A DNA stretch of 64,000 nt from CAXRDE01 sp964229355 (GCA_964229355.1 CAXRDE010000016.1:248001-312000); one strand, 5' to 3'. Counted from the first letter of the stretch, positions 42,787 through 51,368 are shown. Made by a program: numbers and translations. Notes: a model not told the origin generated them from the sequence alone.

Positions 42787-42886
42787 ATCTTATTTCTACC
42801 CTATTTTTAATTAAAGCTTTCTTAATATGCTCTTAGTCTTCTTATCGTGAATTTAGCCCAAGAGTGACGTTAAGAAATGTAAATTA

Positions 42887-44227
42887 TCATTTTTTCAATA
42901 GTATTCTTCCCCAATTTGAATGAATCGTCAATGGGGTAACCCCATTTATATGAACAATTTCTTCGTTAAGCAGGTCTTGCCATTTGCCGTGCTGAACTTC
43001 TTGAGGCGAAGGTGCCCATGTTCTGGGGGTTGACGATTGATTGACCACGACGATGATTTGCATGGCGTTAAGGGTGCGTGAAAAGCAGAGTAATTGTTTT
43101 TCGACATGTAGGGTGTGGTAGCTACCGGTCATCAGTACAGGGTATTTTTGACGCAAGCTGCTCCACTGGTGAATGTGTCGACGTAAGCTTTGGTGAGGGG
43201 CTTCGTTGAGGTTTTGAGGGTGAGGAAAAAAGGGGCGTAGCGGACGATCTGACCAACGCAGGCGCTTGCCCTCCAGGCCCACTTCACTGCCATAGTAGAC
43301 GCAAGGTATTCCGGGAAGGGTAAACAAAAGCAGATGCAGAGGGTAAAGGTGAGCGACTGTTTTGAGTTGGCTGGCAATACGGTTGACGTCATGGTTGTCT
43401 ACAAAGTTGAACAGCCCCTGCTTGGTGTAGACACCCGAGGAGCCAAACTGTCGATTGAGTGTCTGGGCCAGACGGTGATAGTCCTGTTCATTATGGCTTT
43501 TATGGAGACTATCATAAAGCTCATAATTGGTAATGGCATCCAGCTTCCATTCACGATAGTCTCCCATAACCACTTCTCCCATCAGCCAAAAATCGGGTTT
43601 CAGGTTTTTGCAAAAGGTTTTAAGGGCCTGTAAAAAATCAAGATCCATACAATCTGCGGCATCAAGCCTCAGTCCATCAATGTCGAAAGTGTAAATCCAA
43701 TAGCGAACCAGTTCGAAAAAAAACTGTTGAACTTCTGGGTTCTTGAGATTGAGTTTGACCAGATCATCGTGACCCTTCCAGCCTTCATAGGTAAAACGAT
43801 CCCCTCTTGCATTGCGCTGGCCCAGGCGAAGATTCTCAAACCAATCTTTATAGGGGGATTTTTCTTCAAGCTGTTTTAAAGAGGTAAAGGCAAAGCATTG
43901 GCGTCCCACATGATTAAACACGGCATCCACGACCACGCGGATATTGGCGGCATGACACTGTTCTACCAATACCTGAAAATCGGCACTGTGTCCCAGGCGG
44001 CGGTCAAGCAGGTGGTAATTGATGGTGTCATAGCCATGACTCGAAGACTCCCATAAGGGACCAATATACAGGGCGTTAACGCCGAGTTCTTGCAGGTAAG
44101 GAACCCATGTGGCGAGCGTGTTGAGCCGGGACTGCACCGGTGACTCTGCGAAATTGTGTAGCGGCGCGCCACAGAGCCCCAGTGGGTAAACATGGTAAAA
44201 GAAGGCGTGATCGGCCCAGGATGTCAT
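42887..44227 (-). CDS. GH13 alpha-amylase-family enzyme
   Basis: A 446-residue (beta/alpha)8 alpha-glucan enzyme. The four conserved regions are VVDAVFNHVG, GLRLDAADC (nucleophile Asp, about 188), LMGEVVMG (acid Glu, about 219) and FVDNHDVNR (stabilising Asp). The small size and opening FFYHVYPLGL fit cyclomaltodextrinase/neopullulanase-like intracellular members, but it lacks their N-terminal beta domain. There is no signal peptide, so it acts on cytoplasmic maltodextrin or glycogen. It is second in a two-gene unit with the small membrane protein 18 bases upstream. Confidence 0.9.
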   Translation of the reverse strand: MTSWADHAFFYHVYPLGLCGAPLHNFAESPVQSRLNTLATWVPYLQELGVNALYIGPLWESSSHGYDTINYHLLDRRLGHSADFQVLVEQCHAANIRVVVDAVFNHVGRQCFAFTSLKQLEEKSPYKDWFENLRLGQRNARGDRFTYEGWKGHDDLVKLNLKNPEVQQFFFELVRYWIYTFDIDGLRLDAADCMDLDFLQALKTFCKNLKPDFWLMGEVVMGDYREWKLDAITNYELYDSLHKSHNEQDYHRLAQTLNRQFGSSGVYTKQGLFNFVDNHDVNRIASQLKTVAHLYPLHLLLFTLPGIPCVYYGSEVGLEGKRLRWSDRPLRPFFPHPQNLNEAPHQSLRRHIHQWSSLRQKYPVLMTGSYHTLHVEKQLLCFSRTLNAMQIIVVVNQSSTPRTWAPSPQEVQHGKWQDLLNEEIVHINGVTPLTIHSNWGRILLKK

Positions 44228-44245
44228 GAAATCAATGAACCCGAG

Positions 44246-44539
44246 CTATGAAAGCTGTTTTTTGTCACGTCCCTGAGGCGCGTTAAGTAAATTTTCGAGC
44301 TGGGTGTTTAAGCTCAGCAGAAGTTGAGCGGTGGCAGCAGTGCTCAGTGAAAGGGTGGTCAGGGTAACGGCGGCAGTCATGGTACCCACGTTGAGGGGTT
44401 TATAAGTGGAGCCTACTAAAACCCCGGTTCCTACAGCGCCTAAACCCAGGGAGATGTTGCGGACGCGCTTCAAGCGCACAAAAAGTTGACGAAGATTTTG
44501 CTGGTGTGGGGCCTCTGCGCCGGATTGTGGTGTGGACAT
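44246..44539 (-). CDS. Small two-span membrane protein
   Basis: A 97-residue protein with a charged N-terminus and two hydrophobic segments (ISLGLGAVGTGVLVGSTY; NVGTMTAAVTLTTLSLSTAA), then a polar tail. No family recognised. It sits just upstream of the GH13 gene on the same strand, and a ribosome site AGGAAAG precedes ATG 44539. Confidence 0.65.
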   Translation of the reverse strand: MSTPQSGAEAPHQQNLRQLFVRLKRVRNISLGLGAVGTGVLVGSTYKPLNVGTMTAAVTLTTLSLSTAATAQLLLSLNTQLENLLNAPQGRDKKQLS

Positions 44540-44595
44540 GTTTCTTTCCTTTTCCTGTGAAGAATCTGTTTTGAATTATACAGGGAGGTAACGAT

Positions 44596-44685
44596 TTGCG
44601 AAAATACTTGAAAAATTTAGAGATTTCTGCTTGGGTCAGCTTGCGCTTTGTGGGTTATCTCCGCTTCAATAGGAGTAAAGAGTAA
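44596..44685 (+). CDS. Possible 29-residue basic peptide
   Basis: TTG 44596 opens a 29-codon frame (MRKYLKNLEISAWVSLRF at the start; about 7 Lys/Arg) ending at TAA 44683-44685. AGGGAGG lies 7 bases before the TTG, a very good ribosome site with no other start codon near it. The following coiled-coil gene starts 22 bases after the stop. It may be a leader ORF or a small membrane-active protein. The non-ATG start keeps confidence low. Confidence 0.35.
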   Translation: MRKYLKNLEISAWVSLRFVGYLRFNRSKE

Positions 44686-44707
44686 CCCAACGAGGAGCAC
44701 CATACCC

Positions 44708-45757
44708 ATGACTGAGGAGTCATTGCACCTGGAGCAAAATTACCAGGAAGGGCTTTTAGCCCTTGAACAATTAGAAGAAAAAGCCGAAGCCCCTGGCTTT
44801 GATAAAGAAGTTCGACGCATTGAGTATTTGCTGAAAAACTTGAAGCTTACTGAAGAAGCCTTAACCCGTTTAAATGAACGCCTGGAAGGCATGAAAACGA
44901 TTTTAAAAAGCCGTCGTCAAGAAGCCAGCGCAGAAGCCAAAGCAGAAGTTGACCAGGCGTTGGCTCATTTATCTTCGCTTGTGACCGTTCCCGAAGGTTA
45001 TATTGGTGACATTTGGGAGTCAGCGCGTCAGCGTTTTGACGAAGCCAAAACCCATCTGGAGTCAACTCAGGAGCTGTTGAAGTCAAAAGGCCGCTCTCTG
45101 GTCCGCGAAGACCAGGATGCCGCCTGGCAACAGTTCAAAGAGCTGCGCAAAACCTATAAAAAAGTGCGCCGTCAGATCTCTGATGATTTGATTCAAGAAG
45201 CCGATAAATTTTACGCAGAAGCCGAAAAAGCGATTCAGGAAATCAAATCTTTAAAAGATGCTCGTGAAGTTTTTAAAGAGAAGCAAACCGCTGTGAATGC
45301 TCTGCCTTTATGGCGTCAGCAGCGTCAGGTTTTTCGCAAAAAATTCAACGCCCTGTGGCAGTCTTTGCAAGAGCGGAACAAAGCGTCTCGGGGTGAGCGT
45401 CAGGAACGTCAAGTTCAGGGCTTACAACGTCTTGAAGAAGCGCTGGAGCGCGTGAACGTGCTGGTGGCTCAAAAGCAAGAGTCTCTGGCGGTGCAAGAGC
45501 AGCGTCTGAACGAAGCCCACTGGAGTGAAGTGGATCCTATTGAGCGTCAATTGGCGAGAGATGAACGGGATCTAAAGTCTGCTTTGCGTCGTCAAAAAGA
45601 ACTGCTGGCAAAAGTAGAAGATGCGCGCTCACGGGTGCCTCAGCCTCAGGAAGAAGTGGCGGAAGCTCCTGCTGAAGAAGCGGCCGATGCCCCTGCTGAA
45701 GTTGTGGAAGAAAATGAAGCAAAGCCTGAAGAAAGCCCGGTTGCTGTAGAAGCATAA
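44708..45757 (+). CDS. Coiled-coil protein with acidic C-terminal tail
   Basis: A 349-residue soluble protein made almost entirely of charged helices (heptad patterns across about 10-310), with repeated W-x-x-x-R/K-x-F-type helices (IWESARQRFDEAKTHLE; AWQQFKELRKTYKKVRR; LWQSLQERNKASRG) like DUF349 proteins, and a final 40 residues of Ala/Glu/Pro repeats. ATG 44708 (GAGGAG 10 bases upstream) replaces an in-frame TTG 60 bases earlier. Function unknown. A terminator follows. Confidence 0.75.
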   Translation: MTEESLHLEQNYQEGLLALEQLEEKAEAPGFDKEVRRIEYLLKNLKLTEEALTRLNERLEGMKTILKSRRQEASAEAKAEVDQALAHLSSLVTVPEGYIGDIWESARQRFDEAKTHLESTQELLKSKGRSLVREDQDAAWQQFKELRKTYKKVRRQISDDLIQEADKFYAEAEKAIQEIKSLKDAREVFKEKQTAVNALPLWRQQRQVFRKKFNALWQSLQERNKASRGERQERQVQGLQRLEEALERVNVLVAQKQESLAVQEQRLNEAHWSEVDPIERQLARDERDLKSALRRQKELLAKVEDARSRVPQPQEEVAEAPAEEAADAPAEVVEENEAKPEESPVAVEA

Positions 45758-45785
45758 CGCTGTTTTCTTTGCGAACACGCTATTT

Positions 45786-45822
45786 AAAAAAGGCTCACTG
45801 TTTGATACAGTGGGCCTTTTTG
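45786..45822 (+). terminator. Intrinsic terminator of the coiled-coil gene
   Basis: A 14-bp stem with one G-T pair (core GGCTCACTG/CAGTGGGCC), a 7-base loop and a T tract. It ends only 15 bases before the next start codon. Confidence 0.82.
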
Positions 45823-45836
45823 CTAAACTAAACACC

Positions 45837-47975
45837 ATGAATATTGTTTTGCTCAATCGCCACCAGCCTGCTTTTTCGGGACGAAGTCTCCGTGAGCATC
45901 CCCTGAGCCCGGTACAAGCTCGGATGATTTACGTGGCAGAGGCCCTTGCTCAGGCGGGCTCCAAAGTCAGTATCTTTTGTGCCTACACCGGGACAGGTGA
46001 AATGTTTAAGGGGGTATCGTACCAGTCGGTTCGTCATTTAGCCCGCTATGCACGCCAGCATCCGATTGATTTTTTGATTGCTGTCGATGACGAAGGCGCC
46101 CTAAAATTAGGCATTAAAGCGCGTTTTACGCTGGCCTGGGTGCATCGCGAGTTTCCTGAACTATGGCATGAAGCCCCTGATAAGCGGGCGGAGTTGGTGA
46201 ATACCTTGCAACAGCGTGCTGATAAAGTCATTGTAATGAGCCACTGGCAGGCTGAGTGTTTGCATGCACACCTGGGCCTTGACCGTGCTCACATACAGGT
46301 TTTACCTACCGATGTGCTGCCTACAGTGACCTCTCTTTCGAGGCCGAGTTCGAACGCCGTTATTGAGATTGCTTACTCTGCGGCCTCCCATAACGGTCTG
46401 GCTGCCATGCTGCGTTTGTTTCGGGCTCTTGAGACCCGTAGTTCTCAGGCTTTGGTCCTCCATATTTACATGAATCCACAAGCTTATGGTCTATCGACAC
46501 CGCAAGAGGCTGCTCTGCAAGATAGCTATGCAGACTTTGATATTCCGCAGACCGACTCCATTCACCTCCATCAGCCTTGTGCGATTGCTGAGCGCTTTCA
46601 GGCCATGGCCAGGCATGACCTCTGGATTTACCCCCATGAGCAAGGGCGACCCTTTGCTTTTGCTCCCTCTTTTTGGATGGATGCAGAGAGTGCTTGTCTG
46701 GAGATGCACGGGGCACAGGCTGCGGGTTTAGCCGTGCTGGTGGGGCACCGTGGCGGTGTTTCAGAGCACCTTCCCGCGGTCAGTGCAACACAGGCTTTAC
46801 TGGAAGCGGATGTAGAAGCGCAATGGCTCTCCCAAGGCCTGACTCTGATTGAGCATCCTGAACAACGTCTAGCGCAGGCGCAACACCAATTGAATTATGC
46901 CGCAGCGCACTATACCGCGGACCGCATCGTAAGCCAGTGGACTGCTTTTTTTGAACACTTTGTCTCAAGCCGGGACCCGCAGCGCGTTATGAGCTCTCCT
47001 TTTGTGGAACCCCAAATTTCAGTCATTATTCCCACGTATAATCGTGCCCGAAACCTGCGATTTTGTCTTGAAGCGTTAACCACGCAAACCCACTCGGCTT
47101 TTGAAGTGATCGTCTGTGATGATGGCTCTCAGGACCACACCCGTGAGGTGGTTGCTGATTTTCAGGGGCGTTTAAACCTGCGTTATCGCTGGCAAGAAGA
47201 TCAAGGCTTTCGGGCTGCCGAAGCCCGAAACTTAGGTATTCGTTTAGCGCGTGGTAAATACGTGGTGTTTTTAGATAGTGATGTGGTGGTGGGGGCTGAA
47301 TTTTTAGTGTGTCACCAACAGGCTCTGGAGGCAAATCCTCAATCCGCAGTAAATGCTTATGTTTATCGCATGCAGGCAGAAGTAGATGATGATTTGGGCC
47401 TTCCGCCTGCTGAATACATTCCGCGCCACCGTGATATTTTAAAACCCGACAGCCGTGATCGGTACCAGTTGTTTGACCGGGGAGTGCCTATCGAAGAAAC
47501 TTACTTCTTAGACAGTAATGCCATGTCCATGTGTCGCAAAGATCTTGATAAAATTGGATTTTTTGACGGGAGTTTTGTAGGGTGGGGGCATGAAGATACT
47601 GAGTTGGGCTATCGTTTGGCACAATATGGTATGACGTTGGTCCTCATTAAAGACGCGGCTACTGCTTACCACCTTTACCACTATGTTTCTGATACCAAGA
47701 CCGATGAAAAGCAGCAGAATTGGCTGCGTTTAACGCAGAAATACGGCATTACCCAGTGGTATGAGCCTTTATGGGAGTTAACGGTTTTGACGGCGGTGAC
47801 ATGTGAGGGGTTTGCCCCTGAGATAGAGCTTTCAGCACGATGGCCCTTAAAGACAGGGATGGCATATCCTGTAGTAAATAGCCCGTTGACCCTGCATGTA
47901 GAAGACGGTATTTTGACGCGCATTGAAGCGTTCTCTCTGTCAAATTTTCTTGCGGGACACAAAAGCGAAAAATAA
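45837..47975 (+). CDS. Two-domain glycosyltransferase (GT-B fused to GT2)
   Basis: A 712-residue protein. Residues 1-385 look like a GT4-type GT-B enzyme: N-terminal Rossmann strand MNIVLLNRHQPAFSGRS, and a C-terminal half with LEMHGAQAAGLAVLVGHRGG, the usual nucleotide-sugar region. Residues 395-650 are a GT2 (GT-A) domain: ISVIIPTYNRARNL, VIVCDDGSQD, the metal-binding DSD in VVFLDSDVVV and the acceptor-site FVGWGHEDTELGYRL as in chondroitin-polymerase-like enzymes. It probably adds two sugars to an envelope glycan. No ribosome site is evident before ATG 45837, which lies right behind a terminator. Confidence 0.85.
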   Translation: MNIVLLNRHQPAFSGRSLREHPLSPVQARMIYVAEALAQAGSKVSIFCAYTGTGEMFKGVSYQSVRHLARYARQHPIDFLIAVDDEGALKLGIKARFTLAWVHREFPELWHEAPDKRAELVNTLQQRADKVIVMSHWQAECLHAHLGLDRAHIQVLPTDVLPTVTSLSRPSSNAVIEIAYSAASHNGLAAMLRLFRALETRSSQALVLHIYMNPQAYGLSTPQEAALQDSYADFDIPQTDSIHLHQPCAIAERFQAMARHDLWIYPHEQGRPFAFAPSFWMDAESACLEMHGAQAAGLAVLVGHRGGVSEHLPAVSATQALLEADVEAQWLSQGLTLIEHPEQRLAQAQHQLNYAAAHYTADRIVSQWTAFFEHFVSSRDPQRVMSSPFVEPQISVIIPTYNRARNLRFCLEALTTQTHSAFEVIVCDDGSQDHTREVVADFQGRLNLRYRWQEDQGFRAAEARNLGIRLARGKYVVFLDSDVVVGAEFLVCHQQALEANPQSAVNAYVYRMQAEVDDDLGLPPAEYIPRHRDILKPDSRDRYQLFDRGVPIEETYFLDSNAMSMCRKDLDKIGFFDGSFVGWGHEDTELGYRLAQYGMTLVLIKDAATAYHLYHYVSDTKTDEKQQNWLRLTQKYGITQWYEPLWELTVLTAVTCEGFAPEIELSARWPLKTGMAYPVVNSPLTLHVEDGILTRIEAFSLSNFLAGHKSEK

Positions 47976-47987
47976 AAGCATTTTCTC

Positions 47988-48016
47988 GGAACTTTTCTAC
48001 CATGACCCTCGTCACA
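47988..48016 (+). promoter_or_regulatory. Sigma-E-type (ECF) promoter of the sigma operon
   Basis: GGAACTT (47988-47994), 16 bases, GTCACA (48011-48016). This matches the sigma-E consensus GGAACTT-N15/16-GTC and lies 24 bases before the sigma gene, as expected for positive autoregulation. Confidence 0.78.
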
Positions 48017-48039
48017 TACTATGTAAGGAAAGATAAAAA

Positions 48040-48654
48040 ATGGTAGATGCCTCCACAAAAGAAGAGCTAGAAAATCTGATTCTACGGTGTCAAACGGGTG
48101 ACCGTCAGGCGTTTATGGAACTTGTCAAAAGTCATCAAAACATGGTTTTTGCAGTGCTGTACCGCATGATGAAAGACCGCCAAGAGGTGGAAGATTTAGC
48201 GCAAGAAGTGTGGGTGAAGGTGTACCAGTCGATCCGTAAGCTCAAAGCACCTGGTGCTTTCCGCTCCTGGCTCCACCGCATCGCGTTAAACACGTTTCGC
48301 GACCGGATGCGCCAGAAAGGTCATCATATTGCCTTCTCCCTTGATGAAGGATATGAAATGGACAACGGAGACCAGGTTAAAGTGGAACTTGAGGCACCGG
48401 GACTGTTGCCTGAAGAGACACTGCTGCAGGGCGAATGGAAAACCCATCTGGACGAAGCCATTTTAGATCTTCCTGAAGCCCATCGCGCGGTGATTGTTAT
48501 GCGGGAAATACAGGGCCTCAGTTACGACGAAATTGCGTATGCACTGGATATCTCTCTGGGAACTGTAAAATCACGCATTGCCCGTGCCCGGGAAAAACTT
48601 GTGATGAGATTATCAGAATATATGAAAGAAAAGGAGAATAAGCATCATGACTGA
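48040..48654 (+). CDS. rpoE: ECF sigma factor (RpoE/SigW-like)
   Basis: A 204-residue extracytoplasmic-function sigma factor. Region 2 holds the -10-binding DRQEVEDLAQEVWVKVYQSI and GAFRSWLHRIALNTFRDRMR; region 4 is the helix-turn-helix LPEAHRAVIVMREIQGLSYD and IAYALDISLGTVKSRIARAR. It should recognise GGAAC-type promoters. The following anti-sigma gene overlaps by eight bases, and a Spy/CpxP-like gene completes the operon, pointing to envelope stress. The symbol reflects similarity, not tested function. Confidence 0.93.
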   Translation: MVDASTKEELENLILRCQTGDRQAFMELVKSHQNMVFAVLYRMMKDRQEVEDLAQEVWVKVYQSIRKLKAPGAFRSWLHRIALNTFRDRMRQKGHHIAFSLDEGYEMDNGDQVKVELEAPGLLPEETLLQGEWKTHLDEAILDLPEAHRAVIVMREIQGLSYDEIAYALDISLGTVKSRIARAREKLVMRLSEYMKEKENKHHD

Positions 48655-49489
48655 TTTTAATCAATCCGATAAGCATCTTTTGTCTTCTTTTCTGGATCAA
48701 GAGCTTGAACAAGGGCCTGCTGAACACGCTGAAGCACTTGTGCAAAATCAACTGGCCTCTCAGGTCAAATACCGCAACTTTAAAACGGTAAAAAAAGCCT
48801 GTTCTGAAATGCATTCTGCCGAAAGTTCTGAACTACAGGGTGATACCCAAGACGATTTCTTAAACGGAATATTTGCCAAAATTGAACACCTCGAACCCGA
48901 TAATCCAGCCGATGATCTGGAATGCCTTTCTGCCTGGGTCGATGGTGAGTTCTCTTTCACGGAAGCTGAGTTAGCAACTTCTGCTTCAGCGACGGTATAT
49001 GCCCAACAAACACGTATGATGACAGACGCTTTACAGGCCTTGCCTGTGCCTGAGCTATCTGCAGACTTTGCCGAACAGGTGATGGCTCGCCTGGATGCCC
49101 AGACCGAAGTGGATACTTTCGCACCGATTGCTGAAGCCTTGCAGGCCTTGCCTGTGCCTGAGCTATCTGCAGACTTTGTAGCACGGGTTATGTTAGCTAC
49201 AGAGTCGCTGGGCCGTGAACACAGCGAGCAAAAAGCCAAACTCTTTGCTTTGCCGATGTTGTGGCAGAGTAAGTGGGGGCAGCGTGTGGCTGCGGTTGCT
49301 GTGTTTGGACTCTTGATTTTGGCCACGCAGAATCTTTTGCAATCTTCTCAATCGACGGTTGTACAGATTCCAAGTGACCATATTGTACAGGTGCAATATG
49401 CACCTGAATCAGAACTTTTTGAAGACGTCATGAATACGTCGCTGGAAAATACCTCCAGTGATGATATAACATTATTAATAGGAGGGTAG
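48647..49489 (+). CDS. rseA: RseA-like membrane anti-sigma factor with duplicated motifs
   Basis: A 280-residue probable anti-sigma factor. Two anti-sigma-type openings are seen, LLSSFLDQELEQG near residue 11 and LSAWVDGEFSFTEAEL near 92, then two copies of ALQALPVPELSADF (128-141 and 164-177), one membrane span at about 205-225 (RVAAVAVFGLLILATQNLL) and a periplasmic tail ending DITLLIGG. It lacks the zinc-binding HxxxCxxC motif. It should hold the sigma factor at the inner membrane until regulated proteolysis. Being longer than RseA and internally repeated, it may bind two sigma molecules or two partners; that is speculation. Confidence 0.82.
   Translation: MTDFNQSDKHLLSSFLDQELEQGPAEHAEALVQNQLASQVKYRNFKTVKKACSEMHSAESSELQGDTQDDFLNGIFAKIEHLEPDNPADDLECLSAWVDGEFSFTEAELATSASATVYAQQTRMMTDALQALPVPELSADFAEQVMARLDAQTEVDTFAPIAEALQALPVPELSADFVARVMLATESLGREHSEQKAKLFALPMLWQSKWGQRVAAVAVFGLLILATQNLLQSSQSTVVQIPSDHIVQVQYAPESELFEDVMNTSLENTSSDDITLLIGG
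49034..49070 (+). repeat. Direct repeat copy 1 inside the anti-sigma gene
   Basis: A 37-base segment identical to 49142-49178, 108 bases (36 codons) apart and in frame. It encodes QALPVPELSADF. Exact identity including synonymous positions indicates a recent duplication or gene conversion. Confidence 0.9.
49142..49178 (+). repeat. Direct repeat copy 2 inside the anti-sigma gene
   Basis: Second exact copy of the 37-base segment at 49034-49070. The bases just outside diverge, so the preserved unit is short. Confidence 0.9.
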
Positions 49490-49494
49490 GTTTT

Positions 49495-49926
49495 ATGTTG
49501 CATAAATTTGTTACGCGTACTGTGCTGAGTGCTCTATTGATGGGCGCTGTGGTGACTGCTCCTGCATTTGCAGATGATCAGGCCGCCGCAAAGAACTCGG
49601 CTGCGGCAGTGGCTTCTGGACATGTAAACTGGGACATTTTTGATCTGACACCTACTCAGAAAAAACAGATCAATAAGCTGCGTATGGACTACAGCAAAAA
49701 AGCCATTAAGCTGAAAGCTGAAATCGCTTTAAAACAGTTGTCAATCCAAGAACAACTCATGTCTCCTGCGCCAGTCAGTCCTGCTAAAGTCAGAAATTTA
49801 TTACAAGAAAAGCTTGCTTTGGAGTCTCAACTGCAAGCGGCTTCTCTGGATAACTTCCTGGCGATTAAAAAACTCTTGTCACCTCAGCAACTGGCGAAAA
49901 TGCCACAAGCGATTACGGTGAAGTAA
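49495..49926 (+). CDS. Spy/CpxP-like periplasmic protein
   Basis: A 143-residue exported helical protein (signal TVLSALLMGAVVTAPAFA, cleavage near FADD). Two LTxxQ-type motifs, DLTPTQKKQINKLR and LLSPQQLAKMP, bracket amphipathic helices as in the Spy/CpxP chaperone and metal-sensor family. Such proteins protect periplasmic proteins under stress. It starts 5 bases after the anti-sigma stop with GGAGGGTAGG as ribosome site, so it is the third gene of the sigma operon. Confidence 0.85.
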   Translation: MLHKFVTRTVLSALLMGAVVTAPAFADDQAAAKNSAAAVASGHVNWDIFDLTPTQKKQINKLRMDYSKKAIKLKAEIALKQLSIQEQLMSPAPVSPAKVRNLLQEKLALESQLQAASLDNFLAIKKLLSPQQLAKMPQAITVK

Positions 49927-49941
49927 GTTTAGCGATCAATC

Positions 49942-49986
49942 AAAGGCCCTGGTTCTCTGTTATTTGAGAGCGAGGGTCTTTGTTTT
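49942..49986 (+). terminator. Terminator of the sigma operon
   Basis: An imperfect stem (AAAGGCCCTGGTTCTC with its partner; two mismatches) and a T-rich end 16 bases after the stop codon. Plausible but weaker than others in the window. Confidence 0.55.
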
Positions 49987-50014
49987 AGGTCAGGTTTTCT
50001 TTTAAAATAAGCGT

Positions 50015-51316
50015 ATGAAACATTATTTTTGGGGTTGGGGTATTTTAGGCATTTCATTGCTCACTTTCTACGGGTGTGGCGATTCTGAAGGCCTGGGCAC
50101 AACACCCCAAAAGCCCGTGGTACAGCCTTCGGCGGCCGGTAGTGGTGCACAGCTGATTGATAGTTTGTCTGAAGAACTCAATCGCTTAAAAGAAACCCTT
50201 GAAGAAAAACGGGCTGCCCGTGAGGCTGCCGGTGAACCTGCTGCGCCGGATTCTGAAGCGCCTCCAGAAGAAAACCCTTCTGAAAATACACCGAATACAC
50301 AGGTGCCCGGGCGTCGCGTTTTGCTGGCCGTACCTCCTGCTTGCAAAGACCTGGCAAGTACAGATGCCGATGAGGATGGTTTCCCGGATGCGTGTGAACA
50401 GATGTTTGCAGCGCAATATGCCCCTGTCTTTATTTATTCAAAAAGAGAGAGCCATTACCCCATGGTCGTGGCTGATTACCTGGCCCAAACCACTTTATCG
50501 TTTTTTGACGCAGGCTGTCGTCCCGACGTTAACGAAGATATTCAACAGGCCCCGACCTTTGAGCACCTCTTATCACAGGTGCGTGAGCCCAATTGCGGAC
50601 ATGCAGGTCGGGTTTTTTCGAACCGCACCCGCAGCAAAGAAAAATCCAGAACCTTTTATTTAAAAAATTTAGATGAGGACTTACGACAGGGCGATGCTAA
50701 CCCAGAGAACTGGGTAACGTATGTGCATGCCTACCCCAATACTTTGAAGGGGTTAACGCTCCAATATTGGACATTTTATGCTTATGATGACGACAGCAAT
50801 CACGGGGGAGATTGGGAAGGCCTTCACGTGGTGCTCGACGCCCAGCTGAAGCCCAATCGCGTGACTTTACTCAACGATACGAACCTGAGCTATGTTCCCT
50901 GGGCTCAGGTGGAGCTGGCTGTCGAGGGACGCCCCCGGGTTTATGTACAACCCCATTCCCACACCCATCAACTGACCAAAGCCGGCATCCGTTCTGAAGG
51001 CTGTGGGGGCATTGGCGGCTTTTTCTCGTGTGGGATTGATTTGGAAAACCCTGCAACCTATATAAGTTATGACAGTGCAGCCCATTTGGTGGGGATGGGT
51101 GAGCGCACCCATCCGTCGCCCGAAGGTCAGTTTATTCAGTACAGTGGGCTCTGGGGAAATGCTACCGGCGGCTTGTTTAAAAATGCCGGAGATTGGGGCC
51201 CTACCTACGCTGCTGCCGGTTTAAAAGACAACGGTTTTTTGTCTGCCTGGGCCGACCAAATGCTCACGGTTCTGGCCACCTTTGAAGAGGCCTATTCTCA
51301 GTCTGTAAGCCCTTAA
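50015..51316 (+). CDS. Lipoprotein with Vps62-like domain
   Basis: A 433-residue lipoprotein (signal MKHYFWGWGILGISLLTFYG with Cys in FYGC). Residues 30-100 are a Glu/Pro-rich linker with a coiled segment; DADEDGFPDACEQMF near 115-130 is an EF-hand-like calcium loop of the thrombospondin-3 type. LQYWTFYAYDDDSNHGGDWE and GLHVVLD near 250-275 match the Vps62/DUF946 domain. Later cysteines (EGCGGIGGFFSCGID) may pair. Role unknown; surface-exposed, calcium-stabilised protein is likely. Confidence 0.75.
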   Translation: MKHYFWGWGILGISLLTFYGCGDSEGLGTTPQKPVVQPSAAGSGAQLIDSLSEELNRLKETLEEKRAAREAAGEPAAPDSEAPPEENPSENTPNTQVPGRRVLLAVPPACKDLASTDADEDGFPDACEQMFAAQYAPVFIYSKRESHYPMVVADYLAQTTLSFFDAGCRPDVNEDIQQAPTFEHLLSQVREPNCGHAGRVFSNRTRSKEKSRTFYLKNLDEDLRQGDANPENWVTYVHAYPNTLKGLTLQYWTFYAYDDDSNHGGDWEGLHVVLDAQLKPNRVTLLNDTNLSYVPWAQVELAVEGRPRVYVQPHSHTHQLTKAGIRSEGCGGIGGFFSCGIDLENPATYISYDSAAHLVGMGERTHPSPEGQFIQYSGLWGNATGGLFKNAGDWGPTYAAAGLKDNGFLSAWADQMLTVLATFEEAYSQSVSP

Positions 51317-51336
51317 TAAACCCTTTGGCTGAACAT

Positions 51337-51368
51337 GAAAAAGCCGACCGTGTTTGTTAACGGTCGGC
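51337..51368 (-). terminator. Intrinsic terminator of the glycine-zipper gene
   Basis: On the minus strand a 9-bp stem (GCCGACCGT/ACGGTCGGC) with an 8-base loop runs into five T, about 38 bases after the stop codon. Confidence 0.88.

Noticed and set aside
48760..49326. 188-codon open frame antisense to the anti-sigma gene
   Set aside because: Ser/Ala/Cys-rich product with repeats that mirror the duplicated plus-strand motif; no ribosome site. Shadow frame.
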